Made by a program: the position numbers and the translations under genes | From: Psychrobacter piscatorii | GTDB lineage: Bacteria; Pseudomonadota; Gammaproteobacteria; Pseudomonadales; Moraxellaceae | Direction of reading: 5' to 3' | NCBI RefSeq assembly: GCF_904846415.1 | Contig: NZ_CAJHAR010000021.1 | Location: forward strand, 1-63,584 | DNA: 63,584 nt | Shown: positions 55,019 to 63,584 of the stretch, piece after piece | Layout: each line of letters begins with the position of its first letter | How positions within the stretch are numbered: position 1 is the stretch's first letter | The notes under the pieces: model-generated | The model's database searches: none | The model's input: the letters and a program-made list of their open reading frames with translations, nothing else | What the model was told of the DNA's origin: nothing

Positions 55019-56395
55019 ATGACGTTTTTATTAACGCTTCTTGCGGCAATATTTGTCTTAGGTCCACTCATTGCCTTACATGAGTGGGGGCACTATATCG
55101 TGGCACGGATGTGCGGCGTCAAAGTATTAACATACTCTATCGGTTTTGGCCCTAAACTGTTTGGTTGGACCAGCAAAAAAAGTGGAATCGACTATCGTAT
55201 CTCGGCATTGCCACTCGGCGGCTATGTCAAAATGCTTGATGAGCGTGAAGGCAATGTCGCAAAAGATGAACGGCATCTTGCGTTTAATTATCAGCATCCG
55301 CTCAAGAAGATTGCGATTGTCGCCGCTGGTCCTATCATGAATTTCATCATTGCCATTGCGCTCTTTTGGGTGTTGTTTATGACGCCGTCTGAGCAGTTGG
55401 CTACGAAAATCGGGCAAGTACTGCCAGATACCCCAGCTGCGATGGCGCAATTACCTGTTGGTGATAAGATTGTTGCGATTGATGGACACGACGTACAGAC
55501 GTGGGAAGGTATCAATTATCGCCTTGCAGGACGGATGGGTGAGACAGACAATGTGAGTATTACACTACAGTCAGACGCCCAAACCAATCAGTCGATCAAA
55601 ACCTATCAAGCACCAGTCACACAATTTATGCAGGGTGATGCACAAGGTAAAGATGCATTGACCAGCTTTGGTATGTTACCGTGGCAGCCACAGATTGCCC
55701 CGATTGTCGGTGAATTGGCGCCTGATGGTGCGGCTAGCCGTCAAGGTCTACAGGTGGGCGATCGTATTACTGCCATCAATAATCAAAACATTGACGATTG
55801 GATTAGCGCCACGCGTATTATTCGTGATAATCCCGAGGTGTTACTTAATTTTACCGTATTGCGTGATGACAAAACGGTGCAATTGCAAATTATGCCGCAA
55901 GGTAAAAAAGACAACTTGGGTAATGATTACGGTCAAATTGGCGCCATGGTAGACCAGACTGAGATTGTTATTCCTGATGCTTACAAAACCACCGTGGTTT
56001 ATGGCCCTGGCGAGTCATTGGTTAAATCATTTGAAAAGACTGAGCAACTAGCCGTGATGACAGTAAGCTCGATGGGAAAAATGCTCTCAGGTATGATTGG
56101 TCTGGATAACTTGTCAGGTCCGATTACCATTGCCAAAGTTGCCAAGCAAAGCTTTGATATCAGTTGGCAGATGGTATTATCGACGGCTGCATTGATTAGC
56201 CTGAGTCTTGCTGTATTGAATCTTTTACCGATTCCAGTATTGGATGGTGGTCATATCGTTTATCATTTTATCGAACTGATTCGCGGTAAACCGCTCTCTG
56301 AAGGGGTGCAAATGGTGGGGTTAAATATCGGTTTACTCTTACTGGCAGGTTTCATGGTGTTAGCAATTGGTAATGACATCAGTAGGCTGTTTTGA
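55019..56395 (+). CDS. rseP: RIP zinc metalloprotease RseP (site-2 protease)
   Basis: A 458-residue intramembrane protease. The zinc motif HEWGH is at residues 21-25 (H21, E22, H25) in the first transmembrane helix. Two PDZ domains occupy about 115-320. The third metal ligand is in the C-terminal NLLPIPVLDGGH segment. It performs the second cleavage of anti-sigma factor RseA and degrades remnant signal peptides in enterics; whether a sigma-E/RseA system exists here cannot be seen. It lies directly upstream of bamA as in other gammaproteobacteria. Confidence 0.96.
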   Translation: MTFLLTLLAAIFVLGPLIALHEWGHYIVARMCGVKVLTYSIGFGPKLFGWTSKKSGIDYRISALPLGGYVKMLDEREGNVAKDERHLAFNYQHPLKKIAIVAAGPIMNFIIAIALFWVLFMTPSEQLATKIGQVLPDTPAAMAQLPVGDKIVAIDGHDVQTWEGINYRLAGRMGETDNVSITLQSDAQTNQSIKTYQAPVTQFMQGDAQGKDALTSFGMLPWQPQIAPIVGELAPDGAASRQGLQVGDRITAINNQNIDDWISATRIIRDNPEVLLNFTVLRDDKTVQLQIMPQGKKDNLGNDYGQIGAMVDQTEIVIPDAYKTTVVYGPGESLVKSFEKTEQLAVMTVSSMGKMLSGMIGLDNLSGPITIAKVAKQSFDISWQMVLSTAALISLSLAVLNLLPIPVLDGGHIVYHFIELIRGKPLSEGVQMVGLNIGLLLLAGFMVLAIGNDISRLF

Positions 56396-56657
56396 TTGGT
56401 TAATGAGTAATATAATCAATAAAGCACGATATACTAATGGTTTAATGGCGCTTACGATTTGATTGTTGCTATGATACGCAAGATACTTTGTGTCATAGCC
56501 TCTGTACTAATCGTAATTTTTAGTTTATTTTGTGATGCTTTTTATATAAAGTGTTCTGAGTCAGCCATGCATGGAGTTGCAACTTTATGCAAATGGGCTG
56601 GACAACATGTGCTTTTTAACTTAACTTTAGCAAGTTTTTTATTGACGGATAGTGTTT

Positions 56658-59090
56658 ATGCGTACGCCTTTATTTATGAGCGCGGCTGGGTTGCCGTTAG
56701 TTGTAGCGATGATGAGTATGCCGGTACAGGCTGCAGAATTTGTAGTGACTGACATCGGTTTTAACGGCCTGCAACGCCTAACCCCTGATAGCCTCTATCC
56801 GGTTCTACCTATTACGGTAGGAGATACGGTAAATGACAGTAGCTTGGCTGCCAGTATCAAGGCACTATATGCGACTGAAAATTTTGCCGATATTCAAAGC
56901 CGTGTCGAAGGTGGCAATCTAAGGTTTGATGTTGTTGAACGTCCAACCATTGCCGAAGTGAATTTTGAAGGTAACAAGCTCATTCCTAAAGAAGGGCTTG
57001 AGCAAGGTCTTGGGAATGCTGGACTGTCTGTCGGTAATGTACTGAAGCAATCGACTCTGCAAGGCGTTGCTAACGAGCTGCAACAGCAGTATATCAGTCA
57101 AGGCTATTACAACAGTAATATTGAAGTAGATCAGACGGTACTTGATGGTAATCGCGTTAAGCTTGATGTACGCTTTATCGAAGGTAAGCCTGCTAAAGTT
57201 GTTGATATCAATGTGATTGGTAACAAACACTTTAGTGATGAAGAAATCAAAGATGTCTTTGCTGTAAAAGAATCATCATGGACACGCTTGCTATCAAAAT
57301 CTGATCGATATGCACAAGAAAAACTGGCCGCGAGTTTAGAAAATTTAAAAGCATTGTATCAAAACGATGGTTATGTGCGTTTCGCAGTAGATAACGCGGT
57401 ACTTAATATTAGTGAAGATAAACGTAGTGTGTTCATCGAAGTCAGTTTGAGTGAAGGTGAGCAGTATCAGTTTGGTGACGTCAATTTCTTAGGTAAGCCC
57501 ACTTTTGATAATAACGAACTAAAAGAGTTGGTTACTTTTGCGCCTAATGAAAAATACTCACAAGCCAAACTGGATGAAACAACAGCCGCGCTCAAAAGAC
57601 GCTATGGTAACGAAGGGTATTATTTAGCCCAAGTTAGACCAGTACCACGCATTAATGACGACACCAAAATGGTTGACGTGGATTATTATATCGATCCTGC
57701 ACGTCCTATTTATGTTCGCCGTATTAACTTCACAGGTAATATTAAAACTCAAGATGAAGTATTGCGCCGTGAGATGCGTCAACTGGAAGGGTCTCTTGCC
57801 TCTAGCGAAAAAATTCAGCTATCGCGTACGCGTCTTATGCGTACCGGTTTCTTTAAAGCAGTTAATGTTGACGTAAAACCAGTACCCAATCAGCCAGATC
57901 AAGTAGATGTCAACTATACAGTAGAAGAGCAACCTTCTGGCAGTTCAACGATTGCGGCAGGTTACTCGCAGAGCGGCGGTGTTACTTTTCAGTTGGATTT
58001 AACCCAAAATAACTTTATGGGAACTGGTAACCGTGTTAAAGCTGCACTGTCACGTTCAGAGACACGTGATTCGTATAGCTTAGGATATACCGATCCATAC
58101 TTTACAGAAAATGGCGTCTCGCAAGGCGTGAGTGCTTACTATCGCGAAACCAAATACGATGATAGAAACGTTAGTAATTATGTCACTGATGCCTACGGTG
58201 CTACGCTAAATTACAGCTATCCTGTGGATGAGACCAAGCGTGTCAGTGCTGGTCTAAATGTTGATAATACGTCAGTTCGTGGTGGTCGTTTCCTTGGTAT
58301 ATCAAACGCGCAAGAAATCATTGATGATGGTGGTACTGTTGAAAACTTTACTGGGGATTTTGAAGGTCGTACTGGCTTTAAAAATGACTATCAGACTTAC
58401 AACTTGCTGTTTGGGTGGGATTACAGCACATTAGATCGCCCAGTGTTTCCAACCAAAGGTATGAGCCACACTGTTGACGCTACCATTGGTCTTGGCGATG
58501 CTAATTATCAGAAACTTGTTTATAGTGGTAACGTATATTACCCACTTTACAAAGACTTGGTGGCTCGTGGTTATACTAAGCTGGGTTATGGTAATGATTT
58601 ACCATTCTATGAGAATTTTTACGCGGGCGGTTATGGTTCAGTACGTGGTTATGAATCTTCAACATTAGGACCTAAGTCACAAGGCTACTTCGATGCCATT
58701 AATTCTGATAGACGTTTTAAAGATGAAGAGGTCGGTGGTAATGCGTTAGTTACCTTCGGTAGTGAACTGATCTTACCGATGCCGTTTAAAGGAGATTGGG
58801 CAGATCAGGTACGTCCAGTATTATTTGCTGAAGGTGGTCAGGTCTTCGATACGAGTGATAAAGAAGATCGCACTTTTATCGACCCTAATACTGGTGATCC
58901 TGCTGTGAATGCAGATGGTTCTGAGATAAAGCTACTAACTCAAGATAATAATTTCCGTTTTAGTGCAGGTGCAGGTGTGACTTGGTATACACCAATTGGT
59001 CCAATTTCACTCAGTTATGCCGTACCTTTTGGTGATAAAGAAGGCGACGAAACTGAAAAAGTCCAGTTCCAGATTGGTAATACATTCTAG
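56658..59090 (+). CDS. bamA: Outer membrane protein assembly factor BamA
   Basis: An 810-residue Omp85-family protein that inserts beta-barrels into the outer membrane. The ATG at 56658 gives a good signal peptide (cleavage after PVQA-A near residue 26); a GTG two codons earlier is possible. Five POTRA domains (about 27-420) start with FVVTDIGFNGLQRL, and a C-terminal 16-strand barrel (about 425-810) carries the loop-6 VRGYESSTLGP motif (VRGF/Y) and ends in the outer-membrane signature with terminal F (QFQIGNTF). Length is usual. A hairpin terminator downstream separates it from lpxD, and the periplasmic chaperone gene skp (ompH), which commonly follows, is absent. Confidence 0.97.
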   Translation: MRTPLFMSAAGLPLVVAMMSMPVQAAEFVVTDIGFNGLQRLTPDSLYPVLPITVGDTVNDSSLAASIKALYATENFADIQSRVEGGNLRFDVVERPTIAEVNFEGNKLIPKEGLEQGLGNAGLSVGNVLKQSTLQGVANELQQQYISQGYYNSNIEVDQTVLDGNRVKLDVRFIEGKPAKVVDINVIGNKHFSDEEIKDVFAVKESSWTRLLSKSDRYAQEKLAASLENLKALYQNDGYVRFAVDNAVLNISEDKRSVFIEVSLSEGEQYQFGDVNFLGKPTFDNNELKELVTFAPNEKYSQAKLDETTAALKRRYGNEGYYLAQVRPVPRINDDTKMVDVDYYIDPARPIYVRRINFTGNIKTQDEVLRREMRQLEGSLASSEKIQLSRTRLMRTGFFKAVNVDVKPVPNQPDQVDVNYTVEEQPSGSSTIAAGYSQSGGVTFQLDLTQNNFMGTGNRVKAALSRSETRDSYSLGYTDPYFTENGVSQGVSAYYRETKYDDRNVSNYVTDAYGATLNYSYPVDETKRVSAGLNVDNTSVRGGRFLGISNAQEIIDDGGTVENFTGDFEGRTGFKNDYQTYNLLFGWDYSTLDRPVFPTKGMSHTVDATIGLGDANYQKLVYSGNVYYPLYKDLVARGYTKLGYGNDLPFYENFYAGGYGSVRGYESSTLGPKSQGYFDAINSDRRFKDEEVGGNALVTFGSELILPMPFKGDWADQVRPVLFAEGGQVFDTSDKEDRTFIDPNTGDPAVNADGSEIKLLTQDNNFRFSAGAGVTWYTPIGPISLSYAVPFGDKEGDETEKVQFQIGNTF

Positions 59091-59169
59091 ATCGCTAATA
59101 TTATCTAAACATATCTAATCGTTCTCAAGTATTTGTCTAAGTAAGTTAGAGCGTCATTAGTTCCCAGTA

Positions 59170-59207
59170 GGTCGTCAAAACACATTGTTATTTTGACGAC
59201 CGTTTTA
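59170..59207 (+). terminator. Intrinsic terminator between bamA and lpxD
   Basis: GGTCGTCAAAA (59170-59180) and TTTTGACGACC (59191-59201) form a perfect 11-bp stem followed by GTTTTA. It divides the usual bamA-lpxD operon. Confidence 0.85.
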
Positions 59208-59236
59208 TATATAACAATAGTCTATTAATAGTCATT

Positions 59237-60253
59237 ATGATAACGATTGAGCAACTTATCACTCGGATTGAGCAGCGTCAGCCCATTATCAATAAGGCTG
59301 ATATTAGTGCTGAGCAGTTACGTCACCCATTTAACAGTGTTGGAAGTTTAACCACTGCTGACCAAAAGCAGCTAAGCTTTTTGGCAGACCCTCACTATAT
59401 CTCCAGTTTGTCCGGTAGCCAAGCAGGTGCAGTATTGGTCACCCAAGAGTATCGTGACCAAGTACCTAAGTCGGCCTTAGCGTTGGTTGTCTCTAACCCA
59501 TACCTAGCTTATGCCAGTGCTAGCCAACTATTTGCCCGTCAGTCGCTATCTGTGGGGATCCATCCTAGCGCTGTGATCTCTGATAGCGCTGTGATTGGTG
59601 ATGAGGTTAATATTGGTCCTTTTTGTGTCATTGGCGACTATGTACAGATAGGGGCGCGTAGCTCACTTGATGCCCATGTAGTGATGGAGGCGCATTCTGA
59701 GATTGGTACTGATGGTGTCATCAAGTCACAAGTGGTTATTGGCCATGACTGTGTCATTGGCAATTATGCAAGATTACATGCGGGTGCGAGTATTGGTGCC
59801 GAAGGGTTTGGCTTTGCTCCTACCAACAATCCTAGTGTTTCAGGCTGGGAGCGGATCGCTCAGCTAGGCCGTGTGATTATTGGTGATCATGTACGCATTG
59901 GTAGTCACACCTGTATCGATCGCGGCGCCATTGATGATACGGTTATTGGCAATCATGTTATCATTGATAATTTGGTTCAAGTTGCCCATAACGTACGTAT
60001 CGGCGACGGCACTGCCATTGCCTCCCAAACGGGTATTGCCGGTAGTACGACTATAGGTAAACGTTGCATTATTGGCGGTGCTGTCGGTATCACAGGGCAT
60101 ATCGAAATTACAGATGATGTGGTTTTATCAGGTATGACCATGGTTACCAAATCTATAAAGACTGCTGGTTCATATTCTTCTGGAACTGCTGCTATGCCAA
60201 CTGCTAATTGGCGCCGTGCAGCGGTACGCTTTCGTCAGCTTGGGCGTGATTAA
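59237..60253 (+). CDS. lpxD: UDP-3-O-(3-hydroxyacyl)glucosamine N-acyltransferase LpxD
   Basis: A 338-residue left-handed beta-helix acyltransferase that adds the second acyl chain in lipid A synthesis. An N-terminal uridine-binding domain (about 1-105) precedes hexapeptide repeats (about 108-290); the catalytic histidine lies in VQVAHNVRIGDG (about 238-250), and a C-terminal helix follows. The ATG at 59237 fits the family N-terminus. It is followed by fabZ after 52 bp and lpxA further down, a co-directional lipid A block. Confidence 0.96.
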   Translation: MITIEQLITRIEQRQPIINKADISAEQLRHPFNSVGSLTTADQKQLSFLADPHYISSLSGSQAGAVLVTQEYRDQVPKSALALVVSNPYLAYASASQLFARQSLSVGIHPSAVISDSAVIGDEVNIGPFCVIGDYVQIGARSSLDAHVVMEAHSEIGTDGVIKSQVVIGHDCVIGNYARLHAGASIGAEGFGFAPTNNPSVSGWERIAQLGRVIIGDHVRIGSHTCIDRGAIDDTVIGNHVIIDNLVQVAHNVRIGDGTAIASQTGIAGSTTIGKRCIIGGAVGITGHIEITDDVVLSGMTMVTKSIKTAGSYSSGTAAMPTANWRRAAVRFRQLGRD

Positions 60254-60305
60254 TGCGAACACATACAAACAATAAACATTCAAAACATAGCAAGGAAGCC
60301 TCATT

Positions 60306-60842
60306 ATGAGCAATAACCATATAGATATCCCAACTGATGAAGACATCAAAAGCTTGGCTGAGCAAGGTCTTACTCTGCCACTAACGTATCATACGATTAA
60401 GCATTATTTACCACATCGTTATCCTTTCATGTTGGTCGATAGAGTGGTCGCTTGTACACCAGGAGAGTGCATTACGGGTATCAAGAATGTGACCATTAAT
60501 GAAGAGTTTTTTAATGGACATTTTCCTGACGAGCCAATCATGCCAGGGGTATTGATGGTAGAGGCAATGGCACAGGTTTCAGGCATACTTGGTTTTATTA
60601 GTGCAGGTCTGACTTCAGAAGATGGCTATCTGTATTTGTTTGCTGGTGTGGATAAAGTGCGGTTTAAGCGCCGAGTCATTCCTGGTGATCAACTCATCAT
60701 TCGTGCCAAGACAGTGATGCAGCGCCATGGTATTTATAAGTTTGATTGTACGGTACATGTCGAAGACGAACTTGCTGCGAGTGCTCAAATCATGATTGCG
60801 CGTCAAGAACAGCAAAAAATTAAAGACAGTAAAAGTGCCTAA
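60306..60842 (+). CDS. fabZ: 3-hydroxyacyl-ACP dehydratase FabZ
   Basis: A 178-residue hot-dog-fold dehydratase of fatty acid elongation. The active site segments LPHRYPFMLVDRV (about 39-51) and FFNGHFPDEPIMPGVLMVEAMAQ, with the catalytic histidine and glutamate (about 78-101), are present. The N-terminus carries about 25 extra residues relative to E. coli FabZ. It sits between lpxD and lpxA, competing for the hydroxyacyl-ACP substrate shared with them. RBS AAGGAAG precedes the ATG. Confidence 0.97.
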   Translation: MSNNHIDIPTDEDIKSLAEQGLTLPLTYHTIKHYLPHRYPFMLVDRVVACTPGECITGIKNVTINEEFFNGHFPDEPIMPGVLMVEAMAQVSGILGFISAGLTSEDGYLYLFAGVDKVRFKRRVIPGDQLIIRAKTVMQRHGIYKFDCTVHVEDELAASAQIMIARQEQQKIKDSKSA

Positions 60843-60982
60843 GTTGGTAATGAGTTAGCATTCATAAGGCGCTATATCGAATCGATCTTCACAATTATAA
60901 TGAGCTATTATATTGATATTTAACAAACCAGCTGCATTTGGCTGACTATTTATTTGCATTAAATGATACAAGGGCCCACATC

Positions 60983-61762
60983 ATGAGTCAGATTCACCCT
61001 ACAGCACTCATCTCACCATCTGCACAGATTGATGAGACTGCCATCATTGGTCCCTACTGTATCATTGGTGATGAAGTGTCAATTGGACCACATACTGTGT
61101 TGCATAGGCATGTTGTTGTAACTAGGTTGACTCGTATTGGTGCGAACAACCAGTTTTATCAGTTTGCGAGTGTTGGAGAGGATCCTCAGGATCTAAAGTA
61201 TGCAGGTGAGCGTACTTGGCTTGAGATTGGCGATCACAATACGATTCGCGAAGCTTGTAGCCTACATCGCGGTACTGCACAAGATAGTGAGCTGACCAAG
61301 ATAGGTAGTCATAACTTGTTGATGGTCAATACTCATGTGGCGCATGATTGTGTGATTGGTGATCATAATGTGCTGGCAAATAATGTGGGTGTTGCAGGTC
61401 ATGTGACTATCGGCAGCCATACAATCATCGGTGGCAATTCAGGTATTCATCAGTTTTGTACAGTAGATGATTACAGCTTAATCGGCGGTGCCAGTTTGAT
61501 TTTAAAAGATGTCGCAGCGTTTACGATGGTGTCTGGTAATCCAGCAAAAGCTCATGGTCTAAATATCGAAGGCATGCGCCGAAAAGATTGGTCGAAAGAA
61601 ACCATTGATGTCTTACGCCAAGCGTATCGTACCGTCTTTAGATCGGGTCTGACCACAGCAAAAGCGTTGGAGGTTCTGCAAGGCGAGCTACTATCTCAAG
61701 AGCCAAAAGTTCAATTGCTGATTGATTCACTACAAAAAAGTCGTCGCGGGGTGGTGCGTTAA
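60983..61762 (+). CDS. lpxA: UDP-N-acetylglucosamine O-acyltransferase LpxA
   Basis: A 259-residue hexapeptide-repeat enzyme starting lipid A synthesis by adding a 3-hydroxyacyl chain to UDP-GlcNAc. The ATG at 60983 gives the family N-terminus (MSQIHPTALISPSAQI) and usual length; an in-frame start at 60938 would add 15 residues. The catalytic histidine is in NTHVAHDCVIGDH (about residue 122), and the C-terminal helical domain is intact (DWSKETIDVLRQAYRTVFR). lpxB, which follows lpxA in many gammaproteobacteria, is not present; a terminator comes next. Confidence 0.97.
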   Translation: MSQIHPTALISPSAQIDETAIIGPYCIIGDEVSIGPHTVLHRHVVVTRLTRIGANNQFYQFASVGEDPQDLKYAGERTWLEIGDHNTIREACSLHRGTAQDSELTKIGSHNLLMVNTHVAHDCVIGDHNVLANNVGVAGHVTIGSHTIIGGNSGIHQFCTVDDYSLIGGASLILKDVAAFTMVSGNPAKAHGLNIEGMRRKDWSKETIDVLRQAYRTVFRSGLTTAKALEVLQGELLSQEPKVQLLIDSLQKSRRGVVR

Positions 61763-61854
61763 ACGCATATTGAACCACTATAGAATCTAGGCTAGATAGT
61801 CGTTTTTTACATTTTTAATCTGCCTAAATTCTATTAATAAAAGATAATAATGCT

Positions 61855-61887
61855 AAAAGCCATAACCAATTGTTATGGCTTTTTATA
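61855..61887 (+). terminator. Intrinsic terminator after lpxA
   Basis: AAAAGCCATAAC and GTTATGGCTTTT form a perfect 12-bp stem with a 5-nt loop, followed by T residues. Confidence 0.92.
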
Positions 61888-61972
61888 TTTATGAGTACTT
61901 GACTTTTTTGGTCGCTTAGCAGAAACTGAGCGTTTATGATATTGTAAACAATTCTTTCTTAATGTTACGGGG

Positions 61973-61989
61973 CACTTCATATTGAAGTG
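61973..61989. promoter_or_regulatory. 17-bp palindrome upstream of the SNF transporter gene
   Basis: CACTTCATATTGAAGTG: two 7-bp arms around a TAT centre, about 90 bp before the transporter start. A likely operator for a dimeric regulator, with no known match. Confidence 0.45.
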
Positions 61990-62079
61990 TTTACTAAATA
62001 GTTTGATAGTAGTAGTCACTATTTATGATGATCAAGGAGGATTGTCAGTAGCGTTATTTGAAGTACGAGGACGCAAAAA

Positions 62080-63432
62080 ATGGCTATCAATAAACAAGAA
62101 CATGCACAATGGAGCTCAAGTTTTGGCTTCGTGTTAGCGGCAGTAGGTTCAGCAGTAGGTTTGGGAAATATATGGAAATTTCCCTATATGGTGGGCGAGA
62201 GCGGTGGTTCAGCTTTCGTTATCGCTTATTTATTCTGTATCGCGCTAGTCGGTTTTCCAATACTAGTTGCTGAATGGCTCATTGGTCGCCGTGGACAAAA
62301 AAACCCAGTCAACACGTTTGCGGATGTGGCTGCTAGCGAAGGTAAATCTCGTAGCTGGACCATCGTTGGTGCTACTGGTATTTTGGGTGGCTTTTTAATT
62401 CTATCATTCTATAGTGTCATCGGTGGTTGGGCACTTAACTATATCACCAAGGTTGCGTCAGGCAGCTTTACAGGTCAAGATAGTGATTCTGTGGCTGCGA
62501 CCTTTGATGCGATGCTAGCATCAGCCGGTACATTGACGATTTGGCACACCGTATTTATGATTTTGACTGCCGTCATCGTTGGTATTGGTGTAACAAGTGG
62601 TATCGAAAAAACAGCTAAGATTTTGATGCCACTACTGGGTGTGATTCTTTTCGTTATCGTTGGTTATAATGTAGTAAATGGCGGTTTTGGTGAGGCAGTT
62701 GCTTATCTGTTCACGCCAGATATGAGCAAGCTGACGGCTGACGTTATGCTTGCAGCATTAGGTCATGCCTTCTTCACGCTATCGATTGGTATGGGCATCA
62801 TGGTTGCTTATGGTTCGTATTTGGGCCGTGAAGTGAACTTGCTAAAAACCGCACGTACTGTTGTTATCTTGGATACGGTTATCGCTTTGGCGGCCGGTCT
62901 AGCCATCTTCCCAATTATCTTTAGTAACGGTCTAGATCCTGCATCAGGTCCTGGTCTGATCTTCGTCAGCTTACCGATTGCTTTTGGTAGCATGGGTGCA
63001 GGTACTATCATTGGTGCATTGTTCTTTTTGCTTATCACCTTTGCAGCTGTCACCTCATCTATCTCATTGCTAGAGCCAACGGTTGAGCTGCTAGAAGAGC
63101 GTACGTCGATGAGCCGTACCGTATCGACTATCGTTGCCAGTACTGTGATTTGGCTATTAGGTATTGCCGCATTGCTATCGTTCAACCTATGGTCTGAATT
63201 TACTATCATGGGTAATGGTATCTTTGATGCACTAGACAAGATTACCAGTAAGTTCCTGTTACCTCTAACAGGTCTTGCGGCCATCGTATTCGTTGGTTGG
63301 AAAATGGATCAGCGTAGCATTCAGCAAGAGCTTGGTTTATCTAATGCTACATGGCAGCTTTGGCAAATTGTTGCAAAATTCATCGCGCCAATCGCTGTGA
63401 TCGTGGTATTTGTTACCTCACTGATGGGCTAA
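62080..63432 (+). CDS. Sodium-dependent SNF/NSS-family transporter (LeuT fold)
   Basis: A 450-residue membrane protein with about eleven to twelve helices. The first helix carries the family signature VGSAVGLGNIWKFPYMVGESGG (about residues 21-42, the unwound Na+/substrate site); the pattern of later helices fits bacterial NSS proteins of the 11-helix, TnaT/Tyt1-like group. It would couple uptake of an amino acid or related amine to sodium entry. The ATG at 62080 follows GAGGA at a good distance. No enzyme gene nearby reveals the substrate. The IS30-like transposase end lies 52 bp downstream. Confidence 0.93.
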   Translation: MAINKQEHAQWSSSFGFVLAAVGSAVGLGNIWKFPYMVGESGGSAFVIAYLFCIALVGFPILVAEWLIGRRGQKNPVNTFADVAASEGKSRSWTIVGATGILGGFLILSFYSVIGGWALNYITKVASGSFTGQDSDSVAATFDAMLASAGTLTIWHTVFMILTAVIVGIGVTSGIEKTAKILMPLLGVILFVIVGYNVVNGGFGEAVAYLFTPDMSKLTADVMLAALGHAFFTLSIGMGIMVAYGSYLGREVNLLKTARTVVILDTVIALAAGLAIFPIIFSNGLDPASGPGLIFVSLPIAFGSMGAGTIIGALFFLLITFAAVTSSISLLEPTVELLEERTSMSRTVSTIVASTVIWLLGIAALLSFNLWSEFTIMGNGIFDALDKITSKFLLPLTGLAAIVFVGWKMDQRSIQQELGLSNATWQLWQIVAKFIAPIAVIVVFVTSLMG

Positions 63433-63484
63433 TGTGTATTTATAGTGATTTAGATATTCTTAGATTAACACACCAAGTGCAACG

Positions 63485-63584
63485 CTAATTAATATTATAG
63501 AACGCCTGCATAGGCGTTTTAAACCCTAAGCGTTTTCTTGGTCTGTTATTTAGTTTGTTCTCAATGTCCTGCATCTCATCATCA
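63485..63584 (-). mobile_element. IS30-family transposase, C-terminal fragment (runs off the right edge)
   Basis: The minus strand encodes the last 32 residues of an IS30-family transposase, with the characteristic LNNRPRKRLGFKTP segment followed by MQAFYNIN and a stop at 63487-63485. The rest of the gene is beyond the right edge. The terminal inverted repeat should lie in about 63440-63490 (the TTGCACTTGGTGTG-like stretch read on the minus strand is a candidate), but the other end is not visible, so the boundary is not proven. A small hairpin, ACGCCT-GCAT-AGGCGT with T's, within its coding region could also stop plus-strand transcripts of the SNF transporter. Confidence 0.88.

Larger units (their letters stand above)
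61763..62079. other. Intergenic region lpxA to SNF transporter
   Basis: About 316 bp without a gene. It contains the lpxA terminator (61855-61887) and a 17-bp palindrome (61973-61989). A strong AAGGAGG at 62035-62041 is not followed by a usable start codon. Confidence 0.5.

Noticed and set aside
56459..56752. 97-residue ORF with a hydrophobic N-terminus just before bamA
   Set aside because: It overlaps the first 95 bp of bamA in another frame, starts at a weak codon without a ribosome binding site, and its hydrophobicity largely follows from the AT-rich leader.
62035..62079. Strong AAGGAGG upstream of the SNF transporter as the start of a leader peptide
   Set aside because: No ATG, GTG or TTG lies at a usable distance behind it; the transporter has its own GAGGA site.
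62808..63284. 158-residue ORF antisense to the SNF transporter
   Set aside because: Shadow of the strongly conserved membrane protein frame; no independent start signal.
1..63584. CRISPR array, prophage, restriction-modification or toxin-antitoxin system
   Set aside because: No regularly spaced direct repeats, phage structural genes, methylase/nuclease pairs or small overlapping toxin-antitoxin pairs could be recognised.

Overview
The window looks like chromosomal DNA of a Moraxellaceae gammaproteobacterium, most likely Psychrobacter. This is an inference. It rests on moderate G+C, surE-nlpD without a following rpoS, the split lpx/bam operon, Moraxellaceae-like protein sequences and standard bacterial tRNAs. 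Both edges cut into insertion sequences: an IS5-like transposase start at the left edge (minus strand) and an IS30-like transposase end at the right edge (minus strand).

Layout. 0.1-1.1 kb: a hybrid sensor kinase remnant whose 5' part is lost at the IS5-like element. 1.3-7.1 kb: cell wall genes (a D,D-carboxypeptidase, SurE, the LytM-type activator NlpD and an MltB-type lytic transglycosylase). 7.5-14.4 kb: a collinear molybdenum cofactor and molybdate uptake cluster, moeA-moaA-moaB-mobA-moaC-moaD-moaE-modA-modB, with a candidate FNR-type site upstream and no complete modC. 14.45-20.4 kb: an accessory amino-acid metabolism cassette. It holds LysR, a D-threonine aldolase/D-serine dehydratase-like enzyme, an ornithine cyclodeaminase-family enzyme, a second LysR, RidA and a threonine synthase-like enzyme. 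It lies between an intact tRNA-Asp with its terminator (right) and a decayed collinear copy of the same sequence (left), as expected of an old tRNA-targeted insertion. 20.5-26.6 kb: tRNA-Asp, tRNA-Val, cardiolipin synthase, a Sel1-repeat membrane protein, waaA and rsmE. 26.9-31.3 kb: an FbpABC-type ferric iron ABC importer with a Fur-box-like site. 31.4-44.5 kb: cmoM, a lipoprotein hydrolase, gyrA, a tandem pair of EamA-type transporters whose duplication unit includes the gyrA terminator, a GST, rnz, a DUF815 ATPase and a divergent soluble Ser/Thr kinase. 44.6-49.9 kb: tRNA-Leu, ntrC, ntrB and rimO. 50-61.8 kb: the envelope/translation block pyrH-frr-uppS-cdsA-dxr-rseP-bamA-lpxD-fabZ-lpxA, with no skp between bamA and lpxD. 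62-63.4 kb: a sodium-dependent SNF-family transporter.

How the genes work together. The Moco cluster imports molybdate and builds the pterin cofactor. The iron importer is a complete three-gene set. NtrB/NtrC form a nitrogen two-component pair. The last block supplies isoprenoid carrier lipid (dxr, uppS), phospholipid (cdsA), lipid A (lpxD, fabZ, lpxA), outer-membrane protein assembly (bamA) and envelope stress proteolysis (rseP). The most unusual part is the 14.5-20.4 kb cassette. It pairs enzymes of the families that act as BhcC and BhcD in the beta-hydroxyaspartate cycle, next to a fold-type II PLP enzyme and RidA, and may be an uncharacterised hydroxy-amino-acid pathway. No CRISPR array, prophage or rRNA was seen.
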